Below, piece by piece: positions 1 to 5,955 of a stretch of DNA of 11,273 bases. Source of the stretch: Candidatus Neomicrothrix sp. UBA4542. Lineage in GTDB: Bacteria > Actinomycetota > Acidimicrobiia > Acidimicrobiales > Poriferisodalaceae. The stretch spans positions 1-11,273 of the forward strand of contig DGLO01000016.1 of the NCBI GenBank assembly GCA_002388005.1, in the 5' to 3' direction. The notes under the pieces are model-generated. The model searched no databases, was not told the origin of the DNA, and worked only from the letters and a program-made list of their open reading frames with translations. The position numbers and the translations under genes were made by a program. Position 1 is the stretch's first letter. Each line of letters starts with the position of its first letter.

Positions 1-229
1 TCTTCTTCGCCGGGGCCTTCTTCTGTTCTTCCTCGTCCTCGGGGGGTTGCTCGTCTCGAACTAAACCATCCCGTTCCGCTTTTCGACGGACGCGGTCAGC
101 TTGAGCTACCTGGACACTCGACGAATGACTCTTGACTCCAATTCCGAGCGCGTCGCAAAGACCAATCGTCTCATCGTTGGTAAGACCCAACTCTCTTGCG
201 AGTTCGTAGACCCGGGGGTTCTTGGGCAA
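1..229 (-). CDS. infB: Translation initiation factor IF-2, N-terminal part (runs off the left edge)
   Basis: IF-2 is the GTPase that brings initiator fMet-tRNA to the 30S subunit and promotes subunit joining. Only the first 76 codons are in the window. They encode the small IF2_N module: after the start comes PKNPRVYELARELGL, then a helix with NDETIGLCDALGIGVKSH, then a helix rich in Arg/Lys (DRVRRKAERDGL). From about residue 58 the sequence becomes an acidic/Lys-Ala linker (QPPEDEEEQKKAPAKK), as in actinobacterial IF-2, which has a long low-complexity linker before the G domain; the GTPase domain is outside the window. The start is inferred to be TTG at 229-227: the homology begins exactly there, an AAGGA Shine-Dalgarno lies 6 bases upstream (240-236), and the frame is closed by a TGA at 271-269 with no ATG or GTG in between. 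Last gene of the rimP-nusA-infB unit. Confidence 0.93.
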   Translation of the reverse strand, partial: MPKNPRVYELARELGLTNDETIGLCDALGIGVKSHSSSVQVAQADRVRRKAERDGLVRDEQPPEDEEEQKKAPAKK

Positions 230-376
230 GCGCGTTCCTTGTGTGTCGGTTAAGTCGGCGGGCGGCAGTCACCGGCTCCTCAGATCATCCATCTTCGCAG
301 ACAATGACCGTGATCCGGTAAATGACGGTGCGGTAGACCAATTAGCAACGCTACCGGTTATCGCAGCCGCTGGTGC
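230..376 (-). other. nusA-infB intergenic region (147 bases), no ylxR
   Basis: The gap between the nusA stop and the infB TTG start holds no convincing gene. In many bacteria a small ylxR (DUF448) gene sits here; I checked the minus-strand frames and saw neither its usual length nor its Cys/Arg-rich N-terminal motif. The nusA frame stays open for 36 further codons after its TGA, but the predicted peptide is featureless. The region contains three short complementary elements that could form alternative hairpins (separate entry) and, next to infB, the AAGGA ribosome binding site. Confidence 0.6.
315..357 (-). repeat. Competing inverted repeats in the nusA-infB leader
   Basis: On the + strand CCGGTA (315-320), CGGTAG (331-336) and CTACCGG (351-357) are present. 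The third element can pair with the first (CCGGTA/TACCGG, 6 bp) or with the second (CGGTAG/CTACCG, 6 bp) but not with both at once. In the minus-strand transcript the shared element comes first, 3' of nusA and upstream of infB. This could be a chance arrangement or a small structural switch in the infB leader. No T-run follows either stem, so it is not a standard terminator. Confidence 0.4.
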
Positions 377-1606
377 TCAGTTAGTCGGCTGTTCCTCTTG
401 TTCCTGGCTGCTTTCATCATCTGCTGCTAGTTCCGTCGAGTCTTCCTGATCGGCCATATCTGCGCTATCTGGGGCTCCATTGATGTCCTCAGTAGCGATT
501 TCCTCTGCTGCTGTAGCCCAATCGTCAGCCGACATCGCTTCGCTGCCGTCTGCTGGGACCCAGGTTTGTTCACCGGTTTCTGGGTCCGTCACCCATTCCC
601 CTTCGGCCCAATCGCCATCGGCATATGCAGTTTCTTCTTCAACGATCTGCGTTTCACTCTTGATGTCGATTCGCCAGCCAGTTAATCGCGCGGCGAGACG
701 CGCGTTTTGTCCTTCGCGTCCGATTGCGAGAGATAACTGATGGTCCGGTACCACCACCTCGGCGACACCTTCAACTTCATGAAATCGGACCTCGCGGACT
801 TTCGCGGGGGACAACGCTTTGGCCACAAAGTCATGTTGATCGTCGGAAAAAGGAACGATGTCGATTTTCTCGCCGCGTAGCTCATTAACGACTTGCCGAA
901 CTCGAGCTCCGCGAGCACCTACGCAGGCCCCAACCGGATCGATGTTGGTGTCGTTTGACCAAACGGCGATCTTGGTCCGGTGGCCCGGCTCGCGCGCGCA
1001 GGCCTTCATCTCGACTATGCCGTCACTAATCTCGGGAACCTCAAGTTTGAAGAGTTCACGAATGAGTCCGGGATGAGTTCTCGAAACGACTATTTGAGGA
1101 CCTTTTGCAGTTTTCCGCACCTCAACGATGTAAGCCTTGAGTCGACTATTTGGCTCCGGTCTTTCATATGGAACCTGTTCAGATTGCGGTAGTAACGCCT
1201 CGACTCGACCTAAATCAAGCAGGGTGTACCTGGAGTCGGTCTGCTGGATGATGCCCGTAACGATGTCTCCTTCGCGACCCGCGTACTCTTCGTATTTCAT
1301 GTCCCGCTCGACCTCGCGAATTCGCTGGGTCAAAACTTGACGAGCGGTCTGGGCGGCAATCCTGCCGAAGTTTTCTGGAGTGTCGTCCCACTCTTGGACG
1401 ATGTTGCCCTCTTCATCAATTTCCTGAGCAATGACTGAAATATTGAACATCTCATCTATCACGACGTACGCGTCGTCTGCGGCGTCGGGCATTCGTTTGT
1501 ATGCCGACTCAAGCCCGTTGGCGACCGCTTCGAGTAACACTTCTGTGGTCATCCCCTTCTCCGCGGCCAAGGCTTGGAGAGCTTCCATCATTTCGGGGGT
1601 AGTCAT
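377..1606 (-). CDS. nusA: Transcription termination/antitermination factor NusA
   Basis: NusA binds RNA polymerase and nascent RNA and modulates pausing, termination and antitermination. The 409-residue product shows the family order: N-terminal RNAP-binding domain (about 1-110, with TEVLLEAVANGLESAYKR at 21-38), S1 domain (about 112-178, starting GDIVTGIIQQ and ending PQIVVSRTHP), KH1 with its GARG loop at 230-233, and KH2 with GREG at 296-299 followed by QNARLAARLTGWRIDI. From about residue 323 there is an acidic, Trp-containing tail (GDWAEGEWVTDPETGEQTWV) ending in Gln/Glu-rich sequence, about 85 residues beyond the KH2 core. The ATG at 1606-1604 overlaps the rimP stop as ATGA, and a GAGGAAG ribosome binding site lies inside the end of rimP, so translation is likely coupled. 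Actinobacterial NusA generally lacks the enterobacterial acidic repeat domains; the tail here is not one of those that I can recognise. Confidence 0.97.
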   Translation of the reverse strand: MTTPEMMEALQALAAEKGMTTEVLLEAVANGLESAYKRMPDAADDAYVVIDEMFNISVIAQEIDEEGNIVQEWDDTPENFGRIAAQTARQVLTQRIREVERDMKYEEYAGREGDIVTGIIQQTDSRYTLLDLGRVEALLPQSEQVPYERPEPNSRLKAYIVEVRKTAKGPQIVVSRTHPGLIRELFKLEVPEISDGIVEMKACAREPGHRTKIAVWSNDTNIDPVGACVGARGARVRQVVNELRGEKIDIVPFSDDQHDFVAKALSPAKVREVRFHEVEGVAEVVVPDHQLSLAIGREGQNARLAARLTGWRIDIKSETQIVEEETAYADGDWAEGEWVTDPETGEQTWVPADGSEAMSADDWATAAEEIATEDINGAPDSADMADQEDSTELAADDESSQEQEEQPTN

Positions 1607-2136
1607 GATTGACTTCCTCTCTCATGGTCGTGTTTCGATCCGGTTTTCCCTGGTCGAGATCCAGGCTTGGGGGCAGCGCCCCATTTGAAGACAGTGCGTG
1701 CCTTCTCGATTTCATCGATATGAATTGTCGCTATTCCGGATTCAGGTTCTTCGATGCTGAGAAGTTCGTCTTCCACAGAGATCAGGTTGCCGACTATGCG
1801 GCGCCGGCCGTTCGCTCCCGGAATGGTGCGGATGTTGACTGTTTCTCCGATGGCTCCCGCGAAGTGGCGTACATGGCGCAGGCGACGTTCAACCCCTGGT
1901 GTAGAGATCTCAAGGGTGTAGCGGCCCGGGATCGGGTCATCTTCGTCGAGAGCGACTGACACAGCACGACTTAGTTGTGACAGGTCATCGACACCTAACG
2001 CGTTCTCGCTCTGCACAAGCACCGCGAGGGTTCCGCCGTTGTGTTGAATGTCATAAAGGTGATGTCCAGAAGCTTCAACGACGGGTTCGATTAGCGAAAA
2101 AATTGGTTCGAGGTTTTGCTGAGGATTCGTGCTCAT
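1603..2136 (-). CDS. rimP: Ribosome maturation factor RimP
   Basis: RimP helps late assembly of the 30S subunit. The 177-residue protein has the two-domain layout of the family: an alpha/beta N-terminal domain containing the hallmark turn EISTPGVERRL at 76-86 (family form: E-x-S-S-P-G-x-x-R-x-L), preceded by DEDDPIPGRYTL, and a C-terminal SH3-like beta domain (about 95-150, IGETVNIRT to DEIEKARTVFKW). The last 25 residues are a basic, flexible tail (KPGSRPGKTGSKHDHERG). The ATG at 2136 has a strong GGAGGT ribosome binding site 5 bases upstream, consistent with being the first gene of its transcription unit. The stop overlaps the nusA start by four bases. Identification rests on the motif plus the invariant rimP-nusA-infB context. 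Confidence 0.93.
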   Translation of the reverse strand: MSTNPQQNLEPIFSLIEPVVEASGHHLYDIQHNGGTLAVLVQSENALGVDDLSQLSRAVSVALDEDDPIPGRYTLEISTPGVERRLRHVRHFAGAIGETVNIRTIPGANGRRRIVGNLISVEDELLSIEEPESGIATIHIDEIEKARTVFKWGAAPKPGSRPGKTGSKHDHERGSQS

Positions 2137-2183
2137 CGGACCTCCGTTTCGCTGTGTTTGGTGACTAAAGAATCTTCTTGGCG

Positions 2184-2214
2184 AAGAAAAAGGACGTGGG
2201 CAAAGCCCACGTCC
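2184..2214 (-). terminator. Rho-independent terminator after ispG
   Basis: A perfect 10-bp stem (GGACGTGGGC at 2192-2201, GCCCACGTCC at 2205-2214) with a 3-base loop is followed on the minus strand by TTTTTCTT (2191-2184). On the + strand no T-run follows, so it acts on minus-strand transcription. It lies 88 bases after the ispG stop and 48 bases before the rimP start, and is the only convincing terminator in the window. It divides the large rpsB-ispG unit from rimP-nusA-infB. Confidence 0.9.
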
Positions 2215-2243
2215 AGCAAAAATATCGCTGAGCTATCGGTGCA

Positions 2244-2271
2244 ATCGTACCAGCAGCTACAACCTTCCCAA
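2244..2271 (-). promoter_or_regulatory. Weak candidate sigma-70-type promoter for rimP-nusA-infB
   Basis: On the minus strand TTGGGA (2271-2266) and TACGAT (2249-2244) are 16 bases apart, each matching the consensus at four of six positions. If real, its transcript would start before the terminator hairpin and pass through it, making the hairpin a possible leader attenuator. An alternative start just after the hairpin (TTTAGT at 2169-2164 as a -10) has no good -35. Both are inferred from short matches only. Confidence 0.2.
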
Positions 2272-2301
2272 CCCCAGCTAGCTGTCGACCCGTATCTGAA
2301 A

Positions 2302-3498
2302 TCAGCGCCTTCGGATCATTTCGACGATTTGCCGTGCGTGGTTGACATCGTCTCCCTGGATTTCCATCAAAGCTGCCCTATCCGCTGCCGCTTCGGCCTC
2401 GGCCGAGCGATCCGCTGTCGCAAGTGCGCCCTCGATGCCGTCAGACACGATCTTTTGAGCCCACTCCAGCAGCGCTTCGACCATCTCGTTTTCGGGAACG
2501 ACCTTTACAACCTGCCCTCGGACGAAGAGGTGGCCTCGTTTTCGACCCGCCGCTATACCAAGATCTGCGCCCTTGGCTTCGCCAGGACCATTAACGACAC
2601 ATCCCATTACTGCGACCTGTATCGGCAAACTAAGTTCGCTCAGCGCTTCTTGGGCTCTCGACGCAACTTCGATGACGTCAACTTCCGCTCGACCACAAGA
2701 TGGACAGGCGATGAGATCGAGTGCGCTTCTTTCGCGGAGGCCGAGGGCTTCCAATAACTGGCGGCCAGCTCGCGCTTCTTGTACTGGGTCAGCCGTGAGG
2801 CTATAGCGAATGGTGTCACCTATTCCTTCGTTCAACAGGGTCGCTATTCCGGCTGTTGCCTTCAAGATGCCGCCTGGAGGTGGACCAGCTTCGGTCACTC
2901 CAAGATGCAGCGGAAAGTCAACTACGTCGGCTAGTAGACGGTACGCGTCAACCATTAACCGGACGTCGCTTGCCTTTACGGAAATTTTTACGTCCTCGAA
3001 TCCAACTTCTTCAAAATATCCGAGTTCGCGTTTGGCTGATTCGACCAGAGCGATTGCCGTCAGGCCGTACTTGCGTTCGATATCAGGGTCGAGCGATCCT
3101 GCGTTAACTCCTATTCGGATTGGCACTCGACGTTCACGAGCTTCTGAGGCGACCGTTTTGACATGCTGTGGTTTTCTGATGTTTCCTGGGTTCAGACGCA
3201 GACATGCGACGCCGGCATCAAGCGCTGCGAGCGCTAAGCGATGCTGGAAGTGGACATCGGCGACGAGGGGAACCGGCGAACGGGGCACTATCTGTGCCAG
3301 ACCTTCTGCGGCTTCGATTTCGTTACAGGTACATCGAACGATTTCTGCTCCCGCTGCAGCGAGCGCGTAGATCTGCTCAAGAGTCGCGTCGACATCAGCA
3401 GTTTTGGTGGTAGTCATCGACTGGACGCTGATCGGAGCCCCCGCACCTACGGGTACACCACCGACGTCAACTCGGCGGGTTGCACGGCGTTCGAACAT
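2302..3498 (-). CDS. ispG: 4-hydroxy-3-methylbut-2-enyl diphosphate synthase (IspG/GcpE)
   Basis: IspG is a [4Fe-4S] enzyme of the MEP pathway; it reductively converts methylerythritol 2,4-cyclodiphosphate to HMBPP in the cytosol. The 398-residue protein has a TIM-barrel part (VQSMTTTKTADV at 25-36, RLNPGNI at 101-107, GVTEAGPPPGG at 200-210) and the C-terminal iron-sulfur domain with cluster ligands C265 and C268 (CPSCGR), C300 (GC in VMGCVVNGPGE) and E307. All four ligands are present, so the enzyme should be functional. After the core (about residue 350) comes a 48-residue Ala/Glu/Asp-rich helical extension ending IVEMIRRR, which bacterial IspG often lacks. ATG start at 3498; no strong ribosome binding site is visible in the 51-base gap after the protease gene. 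Last gene before the terminator; together with dxr it supplies two of the MEP steps. Confidence 0.96.
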   Translation of the reverse strand: MFERRATRRVDVGGVPVGAGAPISVQSMTTTKTADVDATLEQIYALAAAGAEIVRCTCNEIEAAEGLAQIVPRSPVPLVADVHFQHRLALAALDAGVACLRLNPGNIRKPQHVKTVASEARERRVPIRIGVNAGSLDPDIERKYGLTAIALVESAKRELGYFEEVGFEDVKISVKASDVRLMVDAYRLLADVVDFPLHLGVTEAGPPPGGILKATAGIATLLNEGIGDTIRYSLTADPVQEARAGRQLLEALGLRERSALDLIACPSCGRAEVDVIEVASRAQEALSELSLPIQVAVMGCVVNGPGEAKGADLGIAAGRKRGHLFVRGQVVKVVPENEMVEALLEWAQKIVSDGIEGALATADRSAEAEAAADRAALMEIQGDDVNHARQIVEMIRRR

Positions 3499-3549
3499 CG
3501 CTAACAGTCTGTCACTTCAACCGGGCGATCCTACTCAATGACGCCACGA

Positions 3550-4782
3550 TCAGAAGCCGAGCGGGTTGGCCAGATCCAAGTAGATGGCTCCTAACCCAAA
3601 GAAGGCCAGAAATGCCACTACCGCGTAGGTAAAGGGGAGCAGCCGAGTGGTGTCGATCAAATGACGGCGGCCGCTACTCCCCTCGCGGATTCGTTCATAA
3701 GTAGCGATCGCTATGTGGCCGCCATCGAGGGGCAATAAAGGGAGCAGGTTAAAGATGCCAATGAAGACGTTAAAAGCTACGAACAGCTGCATCCGTTCGG
3801 AACTGCTCAGTTGGTCGCTCGCTCCAATTTGCACGGCTCCAACGAGCGACACGGGTCGCGTCTCAAGATTGTCGTTCGCCGTTGGATCATTGGGCGCAGA
3901 GAAGAATCGGTCTGCGACTTCACCGAAATTCACCACAATCAACCAAATTCCTCGAATTGATTGACCGACCATCGTGCTGAATTCTGAGAAAGTCTTCCCG
4001 ATCGCAGCTACAGGATCAGACTTGGTTAACAGAATTGCCTGCTGCCCACCGATACCTAGAAGTCCCGTTCCGTCAGCGCTTCTATCTAGCACCGTCTCAA
4101 CCGAAAACGTTTGATCACCACGCAAGATCTCAAGTTCGACCGTTTCCCCGGGACGATTACGAATGGCCTCAACGAGATCCGTCCATTCAACAGTCGAGTC
4201 ACCTTCGACACGAAGGATGCGATCGCCAGGTTGAATTCCCGCCCGAGCGGCGGCACTTTGCTCCACGCCGACTCCTTCATCGACAACTTTCCCCACTTCC
4301 CAAGCCCCGTCTTCGATTATTGGCTCGCCCATAAAGGAGAAGAGAGCGAACAGACCAATCAACGCCATGAGGAAGTGCATTAACGAGCCGGCTGACGCTA
4401 CTAGAAGACGCCGGGGGTAGCTCTGTTGTCTGTATGCGCGAGGTTCATCCGACGGGGGTACCTCATCTAGGTTGGTCATGCCGACAACTTTGACGTAGGC
4501 GCCGGCAATGATCGGTTTAACACCGAATTCGGTTTCTCCCCGACGGAAGCTGAACAAACGTGGGCCGAAACCTAAGAAAAACTCCGTGGCCTTCATGCCA
4601 GTTAGACGCGCCGCAACGAAGTGTCCCAGTTCGTGGGCAAAAACCACAAATGCGATGACCATCGCGACGGCAAGCATCGCCATGGATACCCAACCCAACA
4701 GCATCAGTGATCCCGCGATTGCAGCCGCGCCCATCAACGCGCGTGCTCGAGGGTTGATGGGCGTCGTGACCGAATCAGACAT
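3550..4782 (-). CDS. rip1: Site-2-type intramembrane zinc metalloprotease, M50 family (Rip1/RseP-like)
   Basis: Membrane-embedded protease that cleaves transmembrane anchors, typically of anti-sigma factors, in regulated intramembrane proteolysis. In the 410-residue product the zinc motif HELGH is at 50-54 within the first hydrophobic stretch. A single PDZ domain spans roughly 160-250 (AGIQPGDRILRVEG). The second conserved motif is NLLPLLPLDGGH at 345-356, which supplies the third zinc ligand (Asp). A last membrane segment is near the C-terminus. One PDZ domain and a length near 400 match actinobacterial Rip1 rather than enterobacterial RseP, which has two. I chose ATG at 4782 (MSDSV) over an upstream in-frame ATG at 4875, because the latter adds 31 unconserved residues within dxr. 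With this start the gene overlaps the dxr stop by 8 bases, implying coupled translation. The natural substrate cannot be told from this window. Confidence 0.93.
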   Translation of the reverse strand: MSDSVTTPINPRARALMGAAAIAGSLMLLGWVSMAMLAVAMVIAFVVFAHELGHFVAARLTGMKATEFFLGFGPRLFSFRRGETEFGVKPIIAGAYVKVVGMTNLDEVPPSDEPRAYRQQSYPRRLLVASAGSLMHFLMALIGLFALFSFMGEPIIEDGAWEVGKVVDEGVGVEQSAAARAGIQPGDRILRVEGDSTVEWTDLVEAIRNRPGETVELEILRGDQTFSVETVLDRSADGTGLLGIGGQQAILLTKSDPVAAIGKTFSEFSTMVGQSIRGIWLIVVNFGEVADRFFSAPNDPTANDNLETRPVSLVGAVQIGASDQLSSSERMQLFVAFNVFIGIFNLLPLLPLDGGHIAIATYERIREGSSGRRHLIDTTRLLPFTYAVVAFLAFFGLGAIYLDLANPLGF

Positions 4783-5944
4783 CAGAACCCCGACTGGTCC
4801 CTTGCGACCGCACGCACTCGCGACCGCGTCGGTCGGCGCGCACCACGGCTTCAAACGAATCCGCCGGCGCACCATCGTGTCGTTCCAGTGCTCGTTCTAT
4901 TGACGACGCTATTCCCGACCATGAGATGGCTCCACTAAGAAATGCGTCGACCGCTGCTTCGTTAGCGCCATTCATCCACGCGGGGGCTGTGCCTCCAATG
5001 CGACCAGCTGTATAAGCCAAGTCAAGACATCGAAAGGTTTGGCGGTCCGGCGGTTCGAAATGCAACGACTTGGCTTGGCTCCAATCGATAGCTCCAAAGG
5101 GAGTCCCGATTCGATCCGGGTACGCGAGCGCGTAGCCGATAGGTAACCGCATGTCGGGTTCAGATAGTTGAGCGATAGTAGTGCCATCGGTGAACGTTGC
5201 CATTGAATGAACGACAGACTCGGGGTGCACCACCACTTCTATTCTTTCGTACGGCACATCAAAAAGTTCGTGGGCTTCTATGACTTCCAAACCCTTATTC
5301 ATAAGTGTCGAGGAATCGATCGTGATCTTAGGTCCCATGGACCAGGTCGGATGTTCTAGCGCCTGTTCAGCGGTGACGTTTTTCAGGTCAGCCGCTTTAC
5401 GACCCCTGAAGGGTCCACCACTCGCTGTGAGAAGCAGCTTTTCCAGATGGCGCTGGGAGTCTGCTAGGTCATCAGATCTCAAGCATTGATGTATTGCGCA
5501 GTGTTCACTGTCTACCGGTATTAGTTCTGCACCGGGCACCGAGCGCAACGGCCTTACCAACGGGCCAGCGGCTATCAGGCTCTCCTTGTTAGCCAACGCG
5601 AGTCGTTTACCTGAACTTAGCGCCGCGAGAGTCACTCCCAGGCCCGCGAAACCGACCACTCCATTGACAACCACATCAGCCCGAGTTGCTAATTCTTCAA
5701 AGCCAGCTGCACCAACCAGGACCTCCGTATTGGGTGGCACTTCGGCCTTGAGCCGGTCAAACAAATCTGGTTCACCAATCGCCACTGCGTCAGGTCGAAG
5801 CTCTTGTGCTTGTGCGATGAGCTGATCGACAGATGACCAGGCCGCCAAAGCCGTAACGTCAAAACGGTCGGGTTCGGCGCGAACAACTTCAACGGTTTGA
5901 GAGCCGATGGATCCCGTAGCTCCTAATACCGCGACCGTAGTCAC
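4775..5944 (-). CDS. dxr: 1-deoxy-D-xylulose 5-phosphate reductoisomerase
   Basis: DXR (IspC) makes 2-C-methyl-D-erythritol 4-phosphate from DXP using NADPH and a divalent metal, the first committed step of the MEP isoprenoid pathway and the fosmidomycin target. The 389-residue length is typical. Visible motifs: NADPH-binding GATGSIG at 8-14; NKES at 119-122; metal ligands D145 and E147 (PVDSEH) and E220 (MNKGLE); the substrate loop TASGGPFRG at 173-181; HPTWSMG at 198-204, containing the flexible-loop Trp; and VVHPESVVHSM at 238-248. The C-terminal helical domain includes NGANEAAVDAF. Start is GTG at 5944, with AAAGG 7 bases upstream overlapping the cdsA stop, 11 bases after that gene. The 3' end overlaps the protease gene. 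In Mycobacterium dxr, rip1 and ispG are likewise adjacent, supporting all three calls. Confidence 0.97.
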   Translation of the reverse strand: MTTVAVLGATGSIGSQTVEVVRAEPDRFDVTALAAWSSVDQLIAQAQELRPDAVAIGEPDLFDRLKAEVPPNTEVLVGAAGFEELATRADVVVNGVVGFAGLGVTLAALSSGKRLALANKESLIAAGPLVRPLRSVPGAELIPVDSEHCAIHQCLRSDDLADSQRHLEKLLLTASGGPFRGRKAADLKNVTAEQALEHPTWSMGPKITIDSSTLMNKGLEVIEAHELFDVPYERIEVVVHPESVVHSMATFTDGTTIAQLSEPDMRLPIGYALAYPDRIGTPFGAIDWSQAKSLHFEPPDRQTFRCLDLAYTAGRIGGTAPAWMNGANEAAVDAFLSGAISWSGIASSIERALERHDGAPADSFEAVVRADRRGRECVRSQGTSRGSDV

Positions 5945-5955
5945 TCGCGTACCTT

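Noticed and set aside
171..272. 33-codon minus-strand frame with GTG start just upstream of infB
   Set aside because: It overlaps the start of infB in another frame, is Arg-rich from shadow coding and matches no family I know.
270..379. Possible NusA stop-codon read-through adding 36 residues
   Set aside because: The added peptide has no conserved feature and the TGA context gives no reason to expect read-through.
2228..2235. TAGCTCAG on the minus strand, a tRNA D-arm-like octamer
   Set aside because: No acceptor stem, anticodon arm or T-arm can be placed around it.
2116..3504. Long + strand open frames opposite ispG, such as 2116-2757 and 2810-3370
   Set aside because: They are antisense shadows of a well conserved gene, with Ser/Arg-rich products and no recognisable motif.
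3550..4875. Protease frame starting at the ATG at 4875 (441 residues)
   Set aside because: The extra 31 residues lie inside dxr in another frame, are Arg/Cys-rich without family resemblance, and the internal ATG at 4782 gives the normal Rip1 length.
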